Part shown: piece by piece, positions 52,228 through 61,019 of the stretch
Position numbering within the stretch: the stretch's first letter is position 1
How the letters are laid out: every line of letters starts with the position of its first letter
Assembly: GCA_047608075.1 (NCBI GenBank)
Contig: JBLKRX010000026.1
Span: forward strand, 7,844 to 71,843
Length of the DNA stretch: 64,000 nucleotides
Reading direction: 5' to 3'
DNA from: Ferdinandcohnia humi_A
GTDB lineage: Bacteria > Bacillota > Bacilli > Bacillales > Bacillaceae_L
Program-made: the position numbers and the translations under genes
Notes under the pieces: generated by a model
Told to the model about the DNA's origin: nothing
The model's input: only the letters and a program-made list of their open reading frames with translations
Databases searched by the model: none

Positions 52228-53307
52228 ATGAAAAATTTCAAGAAATTTTTAAGCCTAATTCTAGTAGCATTACTGTTGCTTATCACTGCTTGTTCGAATG
52301 AAGAGTCAAGTAAAGATGACTCAGGTGACGCAGAAAAAGAAACAGTGAACAGGGATGAGAAATTAATCGTTTATACTAATGCAAATAGTGACGGTCGTGG
52401 CGAGTGGCTTGTAGAAAAGGCAAAAGAAGAAGGGTTCAATATTGAAATCGTTGGTGCTGGAGGAGGAGATTTAACAAACCGTCTTATTTCTGAAAAAGCA
52501 AATCCAGTTGCAGATGTTGTATATGGTTTGAACCACATGTTCTTTGAGCAATTACAGGCAGAGGATGTATTAATCCCATACGAGCCAAAATGGGCTGGTG
52601 AGGTTGAAGAAGGAATTAATGACCCAGATAATTATTATCATGGACTTGTAAAAGTAGCATTAATAATGGCGTATAATGCTGATGTTGTAGATTCTGTAGA
52701 CTTAGCAAAAGGATACCTAGAAATTGCAGATAATGCTGATTTTAAAGGAGTATATCAAGCTCGTGATGATTTAGGAGCTGCTACTTCAAAAGTAATCGTT
52801 GCAAGTATTTTATCAAATTTTGCCGATCCAAATGGTGAGTTGGGTATTTCTGACGAAGGCTGGAAATATATTGAGAAGTTTTATGAGAATGGGGTTCAAA
52901 TTCCTGAAGGAGAAGATTACTATTCAATGCTATCATCTGGTAAAGCGCCAATTGGAACAATCATTTCTGGGGAATTAGCTGCAAAAATTGAGCAATATGG
53001 AGTAGAACCTAGCTTTATCCATCCGGAACAAGGAACACCTCAAGTTGTTGAAAGTGTTGCGATTGTGAAAGGAACTAAAAAGGAAGCACTTGCTCAGGAG
53101 TTTATCGACTGGATGGGCTCAGCTGATGTACAAGGGGAATTCGCTGCTCAGTTTAATGCAATGCCTGCAAACGTTGAAGCTAGAGACAATGTAACTGACT
53201 TCTTAAAAGAGGTTTTTGCTGATGTTAAACAACAGGATATTGATTGGGAATTCGTAACTGAAAATATTGATGCATGGGTTGAAAAATTAGAATTAGAAAT
53301 CTTCTAA
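52228..53307 (+). CDS. ABC transporter substrate-binding lipoprotein
   Basis: This 359-residue protein has a signal peptide and a lipobox with Cys22 (LITAC). The mature part resembles the ferric/2-aminoethylphosphonate/hexose-phosphate binding protein family (LIVYTNANSDGRGEWLVEKA; NPVADVVYGLNHMFFEQL). Ferric-binding proteins carry a Tyr-Tyr pair in the segment that here reads GTIISGELAAKI (residues 243-254), so iron is unlikely. It follows the phosphorylase by 40 bp. A sugar phosphate or similar anion is my inference, by analogy with A. pleuropneumoniae AfuA. Confidence 0.85.
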   Translation: MKNFKKFLSLILVALLLLITACSNEESSKDDSGDAEKETVNRDEKLIVYTNANSDGRGEWLVEKAKEEGFNIEIVGAGGGDLTNRLISEKANPVADVVYGLNHMFFEQLQAEDVLIPYEPKWAGEVEEGINDPDNYYHGLVKVALIMAYNADVVDSVDLAKGYLEIADNADFKGVYQARDDLGAATSKVIVASILSNFADPNGELGISDEGWKYIEKFYENGVQIPEGEDYYSMLSSGKAPIGTIISGELAAKIEQYGVEPSFIHPEQGTPQVVESVAIVKGTKKEALAQEFIDWMGSADVQGEFAAQFNAMPANVEARDNVTDFLKEVFADVKQQDIDWEFVTENIDAWVEKLELEIF

Positions 53308-53308
53308 T

Positions 53309-53383
53309 CTAGGCATGATATTCACCTAGTTTTTTACATTCAGGATTGGAATAAGTGAAATTTCTTTTCATTTATTTCAATCC
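53309..53383 (+). promoter_or_regulatory. Two hairpins between binding protein and ATPase genes
   Basis: A small stem CTAGG/CCTAG with a run of six T (53309-53335) is followed by a long stem of about 18 bp (GGATTGGAATAAGTGAAA with TTTTCATTTATTTCAATCC, 53343-53383). Such structures often limit readthrough and stabilise the upstream mRNA, giving more binding protein than membrane parts. Confidence 0.65.
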
Positions 53384-53427
53384 TATATTCATTGTTAATA
53401 ACCTTACAGCTATGAGAGGAGAATATT

Positions 53428-54447
53428 ATGATTACTTTTAAAGATGTCACCATTAAATATAATGATTTTGTAGCGGTGAAGGATTTATGTTTTGATGTGA
53501 ATGATGGAGAATTTTTCACATTTCTTGGACCATCTGGTTGTGGAAAAACGACGACCCTACGAGCGTTAGTTGGATTTATTCAACTTGCATCAGGAAAAAT
53601 ATTTTTAGATGATCGTGATATTACTGACTTACCAACTGAAAAAAGAGATATCAAAATGGTGTTTCAGAGTTATGCATTATTCCCGACGATGACTGTCTAT
53701 GAAAATATCGCTTTTGGTCCAAAAGTAAACAAAGTAAGTAAAAACGATATTGATCAAAGAGTCCGAGAAATTGCACGTAAAGTTGACCTTTCTGAAGAGC
53801 AACTAAAGAAAAAGGTATCTGAGTTATCTGGTGGTCAGCAACAACGTGTGGCTATAGCAAGAGCACTAGTTAATAAGCCAAGTATTTTAGTACTTGATGA
53901 ACCTCTATCGAACTTAGATGCAAAATTAAGAGTCCAACTCCGAAATGAATTAAAAAATTTACAGAAGAACTTTGGGATTACTACCATTTACGTAACCCAC
54001 GACCAAGAAGAAGCGCTAACTCTATCTGATAGAATTGCAGTCTTTAATAATGGGATCATTGAGCAAATTGGAACTCCTCGTGAAATTTACGAGCAATCTG
54101 CTACTAAGTTTGTTTGTAATTTTATCGGTGATAACAATAATATTACGGCCCTTGTAACGAAATATCCTCAGCTTTTTACCCAGTTACATTTACAGGATAA
54201 AAAGGAGTTTTATACGAGAGTTGAAAAATTAAAGGTGATTCCAGAGGGACAACCTTATATACCTAACGATGGAGAAGTAGTATTTAATGGAGAATTAGTA
54301 GACTTCGAATACTACGGAATTTATACGAAGTATACAATTAAAGTGGAGGATGTACTCTTACGTACAATTCTGACAGAGAATATTCCGATGCAGAATCAAA
54401 AAGTTAATGTCGTCTTAAATCAAAAAGATATTCTACAGTACGAATAG
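53428..54447 (+). CDS. ABC transporter ATP-binding protein
   Basis: This 339-residue ATPase of the FbpC/PotA type has Walker A GPSGCGKTT, the Q-loop VFQSYALFP, signature LSGGQQQRVAIARAL, Walker B ILVLDEPLSNLD and the switch His in VTHDQEEAL. A C-terminal regulatory domain of about 100 residues follows. GAGAGGAG precedes the start. It energises the permease next to it. Confidence 0.93.
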   Translation: MITFKDVTIKYNDFVAVKDLCFDVNDGEFFTFLGPSGCGKTTTLRALVGFIQLASGKIFLDDRDITDLPTEKRDIKMVFQSYALFPTMTVYENIAFGPKVNKVSKNDIDQRVREIARKVDLSEEQLKKKVSELSGGQQQRVAIARALVNKPSILVLDEPLSNLDAKLRVQLRNELKNLQKNFGITTIYVTHDQEEALTLSDRIAVFNNGIIEQIGTPREIYEQSATKFVCNFIGDNNNITALVTKYPQLFTQLHLQDKKEFYTRVEKLKVIPEGQPYIPNDGEVVFNGELVDFEYYGIYTKYTIKVEDVLLRTILTENIPMQNQKVNVVLNQKDILQYE

Positions 54448-54460
54448 GGGGACGCATTAC

Positions 54461-56185
54461 GTGGATACATTTAAAAATCGAACAATCAAATTCAGTCCAA
54501 TGCTACTCGTATTGGCATTTGTCATCACCTGGGTAGTTTTTTCATTATTAATATTTCCTAACCTCAACACACTGTATGAAACTTTTTTTAGTAGTGGGTC
54601 ATTTTCCCTTGAACCGATACAAAAGCTGTTAAAATCTGAACGTGCGTTATGGAGCATTCTTAATAGTATTATTTTGGCTGTTATCTTAGTTATAACGGTT
54701 AATGCAGTTGGGATATTTCTTGTATTAGCGACTCAATACTTTGATATTAAGGGTGCTAGATTTATTAAATATAGCTTTTACTCAACATTGATTTACGGAG
54801 GAGTAGCCCTTAATTTAGGTTATAAATTAGTGTACGGGGAAAATGGGCCAATCACTCAACTTTTGTTACAAATTAATCCGAATATGAATGAAAGCTGGTT
54901 TACTGGACTATTTGCTGTCGTATTTGTCATGTCTTTTGCATGTACGTCGAATCATATGTTGTTTTTAACAAGTGCCATAAGAAATGTTGACTATCATACT
55001 ATCGAGGCTGCTAAAAACCTAGGAGCTTCTCAATTCACTATTATTAAAAATGTAGTTATTCCTACGCTTAAACCGACCCTTTTTGCGGTTACTATTTTAA
55101 CCTTCTTAACTGGTTTAAGTGCAACATCTGCTCCATTAGTATTTGGTGGAAAAGATTTTGAAACAATCACACCGATGATTTTAACATTTGCAAGAAGCTC
55201 AAGCTCAAAGGACTTAGCAACTGTACTTGCTCTAGTCCTTGGAATCTTAACAATCATCGTTTTATTTTTTATGCTACGGTCTGAAGAAAAGGGTAATTAT
55301 ATATCAATCTCAAAAACAAAGATGAGCTTTAAGAAGCAAAAAATCGAAAATAGACTTGGGAATGTAATTGTTCATCTGATTACATATGTTTTATTTGTAA
55401 TTTATACTTTGCCTGTATTGGCAGTTATTGTTTACTCCTTTACGGATTCTTTAGCGATATCTACTGGTGTCATAGCATTGGATAGTTTTACACTAGCTAA
55501 TTATTCTCTAACCTTTTCAAGTATAGATGCACTAGAGCCATATGTAGTTTCCTTAAGTTATGGTCTCGTAGCATCCGTATTAGTTATTATATTCTGTTTG
55601 TTATGTGCTTACTTAATGAAGAAGTATAAGAATATCCTTACGAAATCCTTGGACTACTTATTAATGATTCCATGGTTTCTACCATCTGTATTAATTGCTG
55701 TTGGGTTAACAGTAACATTTAACGTAAACCAACCAGTAGTGTTTAATAAAGTGTTAACAGGAACTGTTTGGGTTTTATTAATCGGTTATTTTGTTGTCAA
55801 AATTCCTTTTACATTACGGATCACGAAATCTGCTTTTTATGGCATTAATAACGAGATAGAAGAGGCTGCTAAAAACTTAGGGGCTAATGCCTTTTATACA
55901 TTTATTAGAGTTGTATTGCCTGTTATTATCCCGTCAATCTTGGGTGTCTTTGCACTAAATTTTATCGACATTCTTCCTGATTATGATTTAACGGTATTTT
56001 TATATCATCCATTATATGAACCATTAGGTGTTACAATCATGAACGCGACAGGTAATTCCGTTGCAGCAGATACAAAAGCATTAAGTTTAGTGTATACCGT
56101 TATCTTAATGATTATTAACACCGTCATATTAGCGCTTGTTTATGGAAATGGATTTAATAATAAAAGGACTGGTGTGAATGGATAA
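54461..56185 (+). CDS. ABC transporter permease, two fused domains
   Basis: This 574-residue protein is a tandem fusion of two permease domains, each with six hydrophobic helices. Each half has an EAA loop: EAAKNLGASQFTIIKNVVIP near residue 185 and EEAAKNLGANAFYTFIRVVL near residue 465. The start is GTG 54461 after AGGGGGA. Fused permeases of this type occur in the FbpB/AfuB group. Its 3' end overlaps the next gene by eight bases. Confidence 0.92.
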   Translation: MDTFKNRTIKFSPMLLVLAFVITWVVFSLLIFPNLNTLYETFFSSGSFSLEPIQKLLKSERALWSILNSIILAVILVITVNAVGIFLVLATQYFDIKGARFIKYSFYSTLIYGGVALNLGYKLVYGENGPITQLLLQINPNMNESWFTGLFAVVFVMSFACTSNHMLFLTSAIRNVDYHTIEAAKNLGASQFTIIKNVVIPTLKPTLFAVTILTFLTGLSATSAPLVFGGKDFETITPMILTFARSSSSKDLATVLALVLGILTIIVLFFMLRSEEKGNYISISKTKMSFKKQKIENRLGNVIVHLITYVLFVIYTLPVLAVIVYSFTDSLAISTGVIALDSFTLANYSLTFSSIDALEPYVVSLSYGLVASVLVIIFCLLCAYLMKKYKNILTKSLDYLLMIPWFLPSVLIAVGLTVTFNVNQPVVFNKVLTGTVWVLLIGYFVVKIPFTLRITKSAFYGINNEIEEAAKNLGANAFYTFIRVVLPVIIPSILGVFALNFIDILPDYDLTVFLYHPLYEPLGVTIMNATGNSVAADTKALSLVYTVILMIINTVILALVYGNGFNNKRTGVNG

Positions 56186-56963
56186 TTTACGTATAGCAAC
56201 CTATAATATTCGGATGGAAACACCTGAAGATTGCAATGATTTATGGAGAGATAGAAAAGAAAATGTCATGAAGATTATTCAGGGTTATGATTTTGATATT
56301 GTTGGATTACAAGAGGCAAAAGAGAGTCAACTATCAGACTTGCGTAAAATGGACCATTTCGGATATTTTGGCCAAGGAAGGTCTAACGACGAAGGAAATG
56401 AGTATAATCCCATTTTTTATAAAAAAGACAAGCTAGAATTAATGGAGTTTGATACGTTTTGGTTGTCAGAGACTCTTAAATTTGAAGAAAAGGCGAAGAG
56501 ATGGGATGCAGATTGCCCTAGGATTTGTACATGGGGGTATTTCCGTATAAAAGCAAGTGGGAAACATGTATATGTTTTTAATACACATTTTGATCATAAA
56601 AGTGAAAATGCTCGTTATTATTCAGCAGATCTTTTGAATCAAAAAATCTCACAAAAAAGTGAAGATACTCCTGTGTTTATAACAGGTGATTTTAACGGGG
56701 AAAGCACTGAAAGGTTTTATCAAATAATAACTTCTACATGGAAGGATGCTGTACGCACTTCCTCTCATCATGTTGGGCCAAAGGTAACCTGCACAGGACA
56801 AGGCTTTAATCATGAATTAAGCTGGGATAAGTATCAATCAATTGATTATATTTTTACAAATAAAGCCACGAAAATAAAGAAGACAGCGGTTATTACTGAC
56901 CGATTCAATGGAAGGTACCCTTCCGATCATTTTCCTATTTATGTAGATACTACTTTGATTTAA
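56178..56963 (+). CDS. EEP-fold (endonuclease/exonuclease/phosphatase) hydrolase
   Basis: This 261-residue enzyme has the metal-dependent EEP-fold signature: ATYNIRMETPE, Glu in IVGLQEA, His in FNTHFDHKS, ITGDFNGES, and the final SIDYIFTN and YPSDHFPIY motifs. Members cleave phosphodiesters or phosphomonoesters of nucleic acids, lipids or sugars. Overlap with the permease gene shows it belongs to the operon, which argues for a phosphorylated substrate brought in by the transporter rather than for DNA. Confidence 0.85.
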   Translation: MDNLRIATYNIRMETPEDCNDLWRDRKENVMKIIQGYDFDIVGLQEAKESQLSDLRKMDHFGYFGQGRSNDEGNEYNPIFYKKDKLELMEFDTFWLSETLKFEEKAKRWDADCPRICTWGYFRIKASGKHVYVFNTHFDHKSENARYYSADLLNQKISQKSEDTPVFITGDFNGESTERFYQIITSTWKDAVRTSSHHVGPKVTCTGQGFNHELSWDKYQSIDYIFTNKATKIKKTAVITDRFNGRYPSDHFPIYVDTTLI

Positions 56964-56992
56964 GAGTAAGTGTGTGTAGAGAATGGAAAAAA

Positions 56993-57691
56993 ATGAATAG
57001 GAAGGGTGCAGTAAGAAACTTGGATATAGTAAAGGCAGTTATTTTTGATTTGGATGGGATTATAACAGATACAGCGGAATACCATTATCTTGCTTGGAGG
57101 GAAATTGCCGAGGAGCTTGGTATTAAAATTGACCGTACATTTAATGAACAATTAAAAGGGGTCGGACGTATGGATTCTTTAAATAGAATTCTTACATTTG
57201 GTAATAAAAATCTTTCTGTAAAAGAAAAGGACTATTATGCCGCAAAGAAGAACGAGCGGTATAAAGAGCTAATTAAGGGCATAGGACCTACAGATTTACT
57301 GCCAGGGATTGAAGGATTCTTACAGGAAATCAGGGATGTTGGCTTAAAAATTGGCCTAGCCTCTGCGAGTAAAAATGCCTTTACCGTAATTGAAAGTCTA
57401 AAAATAGGAAGCTATTTTGATACCATTGTTGACGCAGCCCTTGTAGAAAAAAGTAAACCAGACCCGGAAGTGTTTCTAAGAGCTGCAGAACAATTACAAG
57501 TACCTTACTCTACGTGTATTGGTATAGAAGATGCAGAGGCGGGAGTGATTGCTATTAAAGAAGCGGGAATGTTTGCGGTGGGGATTGGCTTAGAATCAGA
57601 CTTAGCATTGGCAGATATCGTGCTACCATCAACGGAATTGTTACATTTGAAGCAGATTATCGAAATAGTTGAAGGATCTTTTGGTTGTTAG
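56993..57691 (+). CDS. pgmB: Beta-phosphoglucomutase
   Basis: This HAD-family enzyme converts beta-glucose 1-phosphate to glucose 6-phosphate. The nucleophile motif FDLDGIITDTAEYHYLAW (Asp19, Asp21 from this start) is characteristic of the family, as are LASASKNAF and GIEDAEAGVIAIKEAGM. The start is uncertain: ATG 56993 has only GGA nearby, while GTG 56972 and TTG 57020 are alternatives. It is the expected partner of the GH65 phosphorylase. Confidence 0.93.
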   Translation: MNRKGAVRNLDIVKAVIFDLDGIITDTAEYHYLAWREIAEELGIKIDRTFNEQLKGVGRMDSLNRILTFGNKNLSVKEKDYYAAKKNERYKELIKGIGPTDLLPGIEGFLQEIRDVGLKIGLASASKNAFTVIESLKIGSYFDTIVDAALVEKSKPDPEVFLRAAEQLQVPYSTCIGIEDAEAGVIAIKEAGMFAVGIGLESDLALADIVLPSTELLHLKQIIEIVEGSFGC

Positions 57692-57762
57692 AAAAGTTCG
57701 GATAATTGGCTGAGATAGGTATAAGATTCACTCACGAAGATGGATTCATATAGTTTGATTTA

Positions 57763-57800
57763 TGACTCACAAGCGTTATGGCTTGTGGGTTTTTCTTTTA
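57763..57800 (+). terminator. Terminator of the GH65 operon
   Basis: ACTCACAAGC (57765-57774) and GCTTGTGGGT (57781-57790) pair with a short loop, followed by TTTTCTTTT. Confidence 0.88.
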
Positions 57801-57992
57801 CTGATTTTTATTGGATAAAACACCTGGCGGCACGTGACAGAAGCACAACTTTTGCTACTGCGGGAAAAACAGTGTAATTTTACACTTTTATTGAATATGA
57901 TGGTGATATAGATAATGTCTCAGTTATTAGTGCTTATTGGGTGCAATTGACGTGGGGGGATAACTGAGGCTTTTATTAGGGAGGTAGTTAAT
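57801..57992 (+). other. Gap between pgmB terminator and small membrane gene
   Basis: No ORF of note. A possible -10 (TATGAT-like, near 57896) follows TTACAC, but I would not call a promoter with confidence. The ribosome site AGGGAGG for the next gene ends the gap. Confidence 0.35.
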
Positions 57993-58226
57993 TTGTGGAT
58001 TAACATCATAGGAGCCATCCTGGGAGCTATTGTTGGAGCAATTATTGGATTCGCTATCGGAGCAAATGTAGGGGGTAATTACTTTTCAGATTTTGTCTTC
58101 AATGGACTCCGCGGGTATGAAGCAGTTGGACAAATCGGGGCTATGATAGTTGGAATAATCGGTGCTGGAATTGGAGCGTTCCTTTCGGTGCTCGTTAAAA
58201 AGCAAAATAGTAAATCGAAAACCTAA
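57993..58226 (+). CDS. Small glycine-rich membrane protein
   Basis: This 77-residue protein uses TTG 57993 after AGGGAGGTAGTTAA. It has two hydrophobic helices rich in Gly and Ala (IIGAILGAIVGAIIGFAIGA and QIGAMIVGIIGAGIGAFLSV) joined by a loop, with a basic tail. The GxxxG pattern resembles glycine-zipper proteins that oligomerise in membranes. I do not recognise a family. It has its own strong terminator. Confidence 0.7.
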   Translation: MWINIIGAILGAIVGAIIGFAIGANVGGNYFSDFVFNGLRGYEAVGQIGAMIVGIIGAGIGAFLSVLVKKQNSKSKT

Positions 58227-58298
58227 GTATCTGTACTTAAAAAGGTTTATAGCTACTATAACTTAGAGTTAAAGTGTGAATCAACCCAATGATTCCGC

Positions 58299-58347
58299 TC
58301 AAATCTACCCAACTGTCCTCCTGAGGTGGACAGTTGGGTGGGTTTGT
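58299..58347 (+). terminator. Terminator after the small membrane gene
   Basis: ACCCAACTGTCC and GGACAGTTGGGT form a perfect 12-bp stem that can be extended, followed by GGGTTTGTCTTTC. The stem is strong but the T-run is interrupted. Confidence 0.7.
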
Positions 58348-58355
58348 CTTTCTCT

Positions 58356-58368
58356 GGTGCCTGACACC
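58356..58368. repeat. GGTGCCTGACACC palindromic motif
   Basis: A 13-bp near-palindrome next to the terminator. I recognise it as a motif that recurs in intergenic regions of Bacillus genomes; only one copy is seen here. Confidence 0.6.
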
Positions 58369-58453
58369 TTTTGGCAGTTGTGGTACTTTGTGTTTTCTGC
58401 ATGATTAGGTTGATGCAGAAGGAAACTAGTTGTCAAAGGGGGGTTCTTATTTT

Positions 58454-58897
58454 ATGAATGTGATTACTACCTTCAAAGAGAAACGAAAGGAAAAGCAGAT
58501 TACGTATGAACGTAAGATGCTTCGGGAGCTTTCGCTAGAGGGTTTAAAAAAGAATGTGTCAGAAACCTTTGGTAGCTACTTCCGAATGGGAACGATGCTT
58601 GGAAGTGCTATAGAAGAAGGTTGCCTGGATGTTGCTATAGAGGCTTATTTACTAGGTGCAAAATACAGTCGTTTTGGTTATTATGGTGAGTCAGTGGATG
58701 AAGTGAAAAAACGCTGTTATCAATATGAAAAGAATTTAATTGATGCATTGTATGAATTTATTTGTTACTGGGGGCATATTGGGGATAACGGATTTGTAAA
58801 TGAATCACTTTACTATGCCTGTGAACATTACGTCGACTATTGGTGGATGGAGGGCTTTCGGAAAGGGGAAAAAAGATACCGCCTAAAATTGCATTAA
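58454..58897 (+). CDS. ybaK: DUF2521 family protein YbaK
   Basis: This 147-residue protein corresponds by content and position to B. subtilis YbaK, just upstream of cwlD. It is rich in aromatic residues (GYYGESVDEVKKRCYQYEKN; CEHYVDYWWMEGF) and has no membrane segment or known catalytic motif. ATG 58454 follows AAAGGGGGG at a spacing of about 10; an upstream TTG lies in front of the site. The function is unknown. Confidence 0.85.
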   Translation: MNVITTFKEKRKEKQITYERKMLRELSLEGLKKNVSETFGSYFRMGTMLGSAIEEGCLDVAIEAYLLGAKYSRFGYYGESVDEVKKRCYQYEKNLIDALYEFICYWGHIGDNGFVNESLYYACEHYVDYWWMEGFRKGEKRYRLKLH

Positions 58898-58965
58898 AAT
58901 TTTTAATCATATATACTCTCCTTGTCCCATATAGTGAAATGTAGGGACTAGCAGGAGGGAAAAGT

Positions 58966-59679
58966 GTGAATAAGAAATTAAAAATTACGGGTATCCTTTT
59001 GGGGGCTGTTGTTTTATTTTTATTTATTCAATATCGATATATGGATAAAGATGTTTGGAATGCATGGAGCCTTCCTCTGTCCGGAAAAATCATTATTATT
59101 GACCCAGGCCATGGCGGGGTGGACGGTGGAGCAAACAGTGGTGATATTCAGGAGAAGGACATAGCTCTGAAAATTTCGCTAAAGCTACGAGATTATCTAC
59201 AGCAACAAGGTGCACTTGTTCAAATGATCAGGGAAGAAGATACCGATTTAGCTTCTGATGGAACAAGAGGCTATAGTAAACGGAAAACGGAAGACTTGAA
59301 AAACCGCGTCAAGATCATCAATGAGTCAGAAGCGGATTTATATATAAGCATACATTTAAATGCAATTCCTTCGCCTAAGTGGAGTGGTGCACAAACATTC
59401 TATTATGGCTCTTTTAAGGAAAACGAAGCAGTTGCTAAATTTATTCAAGATGAGCTGCGAACGAACCTAGGGAATACTACGAGGAAAGCAAAAGCGATAA
59501 ACGGAGTTTATCTTGTTAAAAGCGCGAATAAACCAGGAGCACTAGTTGAGGTGGGCTTTTTATCTAATCCTCAAGAAAAAGCGTTACTAACCCAAGATAA
59601 ATATCAAGAGAAAATTGCCGCCTCAATTTATACTGGAATATCAAGATTTTTCTCCAATGAATCAAACCCGCCTGACTAA
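58966..59679 (+). CDS. cwlD: Spore cortex N-acetylmuramoyl-L-alanine amidase
   Basis: CwlD removes the peptide side chain from muramic acid so that muramic lactam can form in the spore cortex. The 237-residue protein has an N-terminal membrane anchor and an Amidase_3 domain with the zinc ligands in IDPGHGGVDGG, Glu in QEKDIALKIS and His in YISIHLNA; the catalytic Glu is in LVEVGFLSNPQE. The GTG start follows GGAGGG. Confidence 0.96.
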   Translation: MNKKLKITGILLGAVVLFLFIQYRYMDKDVWNAWSLPLSGKIIIIDPGHGGVDGGANSGDIQEKDIALKISLKLRDYLQQQGALVQMIREEDTDLASDGTRGYSKRKTEDLKNRVKIINESEADLYISIHLNAIPSPKWSGAQTFYYGSFKENEAVAKFIQDELRTNLGNTTRKAKAINGVYLVKSANKPGALVEVGFLSNPQEKALLTQDKYQEKIAASIYTGISRFFSNESNPPD

Positions 59680-59700
59680 ACCGAGGTGGGTATTTATTTT
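59664..59700 (+). terminator. Terminator at the end of cwlD
   Basis: ACCCGCCT (59666-59673) and AGGTGGGT (59684-59691) pair with one G-T; a T-rich stretch follows. The left arm lies within the coding end of cwlD. Confidence 0.75.
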
Positions 59701-59825
59701 AGGCTCTCATCAACCACATATCGATAAAGACTCAAGCAGGACAGCGATACATACTAGAACTTACTGATGCGATCCAACTTTTTTAAGGGGTATGAGGTTC
59801 CTCACACTCTATTATGAGACAGGTG

Positions 59826-59834
59826 TGTTATAAT
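59826..59834 (+). promoter_or_regulatory. Extended -10 promoter of salA
   Basis: TG-T-TATAAT is an extended -10 sequence about 43 bp upstream of the salA start. No clear -35 accompanies it. Confidence 0.6.
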
Positions 59835-59876
59835 AGCATGGAATGAAACCGAATACAGAAATAGGTGGTGTAGATA

Positions 59877-60923
59877 ATGTTAACTGAACAGCGAGTAAGA
59901 GAAATATTACAAAAGAAGAAGGATCCCTTCTTACATAAAACATTTGAAGAAACGAACGCAATCCAAGAGGTTAAAATAAAAGAAGAAAAAGGCCATGTTA
60001 GTGTAAAGATAGCGATCGCTAAAACAGGTACTTCAGAACAGCTACATCTTCAATCAATGATTGTAAATGCACTTAAAGAAGCGGGTGCAGAATCTGTAGG
60101 ACTTCGTTTTACAGAACTTTCTCCAGAAGAGCTTGCAAAGCATAAAACAGATACTGGAGAATCTGAATCCTTATTATCACCAGTAAATAAAACAACTTTT
60201 ATTGCGATTGCCAGTGGTAAAGGTGGAGTTGGAAAATCTACCGTTTCTGTTAACTTAGCTGTATCGTTAGCAAGACTGGGAAAAAAGGTTGGACTAGTTG
60301 ATGCTGATATATATGGTTTCAGTGTTCCTGACATGATGGGGATTACAAAGCGTCCAGTTGTTAGAGGCGAAAAGATTATCCCAGTTGAAAGAATGGGAGT
60401 GAAAGTCATCTCAATGGGATTCTTTGTAGAAGATAATTCTCCTGTTATTTGGCGTGGACCAATGCTTGGAAAAATGTTAAATAACTTCTTTAATGATGTT
60501 GAATGGGGAGACCTTGATTACTTACTATTAGATTTACCACCAGGGACTGGTGATGTGGCTCTTGACGTTCACACAATGCTTCCAGCATGTAAAGAAATAA
60601 TCGTGACTACACCTCATCCAACAGCAGCATTTGTTGCAGCAAGAGCGGGAGCGATGGCACTTCGTACTGAACACGAAATCATAGGTGTAATTGAAAATAT
60701 GTCTTACTTCGAAAGTAAAGTAACAGGTGAAAAAGAATATGTATTTGGTCAAGGTGGAGGAGAAAAGTTAGCAGAGGAACTTCAAACTACCTTATTAGGA
60801 AAATTACCATTGCGACAGCCTGACTGGAATGATGATGATTTTGCTCCTTCTGTTTATGACGAAGCACATCCAACAGGAAAAATATATAAAGAAATTGCAC
60901 AAAAAGTAATTGATGCAATCTAA
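59877..60923 (+). CDS. salA: Mrp/NBP35-type ATPase SalA
   Basis: This 348-residue protein is a P-loop ATPase related to iron-sulfur cluster carriers; in B. subtilis SalA represses scoC and so stimulates exoprotease production. It has a DUF59-like N-terminal domain (about 1-90), deviant Walker A SGKGGVGKSTVSVN near residue 112, DADIYGFSVPDMMG, and LLLDLPPGTGDVAL. Cys-X2-Cys of iron-sulfur Mrp proteins is not seen. Confidence 0.93.
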   Translation: MLTEQRVREILQKKKDPFLHKTFEETNAIQEVKIKEEKGHVSVKIAIAKTGTSEQLHLQSMIVNALKEAGAESVGLRFTELSPEELAKHKTDTGESESLLSPVNKTTFIAIASGKGGVGKSTVSVNLAVSLARLGKKVGLVDADIYGFSVPDMMGITKRPVVRGEKIIPVERMGVKVISMGFFVEDNSPVIWRGPMLGKMLNNFFNDVEWGDLDYLLLDLPPGTGDVALDVHTMLPACKEIIVTTPHPTAAFVAARAGAMALRTEHEIIGVIENMSYFESKVTGEKEYVFGQGGGEKLAEELQTTLLGKLPLRQPDWNDDDFAPSVYDEAHPTGKIYKEIAQKVIDAI

Positions 60924-60927
60924 AAGA

Positions 60928-60962
60928 AAAGGCCTCATGACATTTGTCAGAGGTCTTTTTTG
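60928..60962 (+). terminator. Terminator after salA
   Basis: AAAGGCCTCATGAC and GTCAGAGGTCTTTT form a long stem with a TTT loop, ending in a T-run. Confidence 0.92.
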
Positions 60963-61019
60963 AAAGAAAGTATAAAATTTTGAACATATTCTAGATCTAG
61001 AGCCAGATTTCACCCCAAA

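Noticed and set aside
53428..56185. Ferric iron or spermidine/putrescine transporter
   Set aside because: The ATPase and permease fit these families by similarity, but the binding protein lacks the iron tyrosines and all neighbours are sugar-phosphate enzymes.
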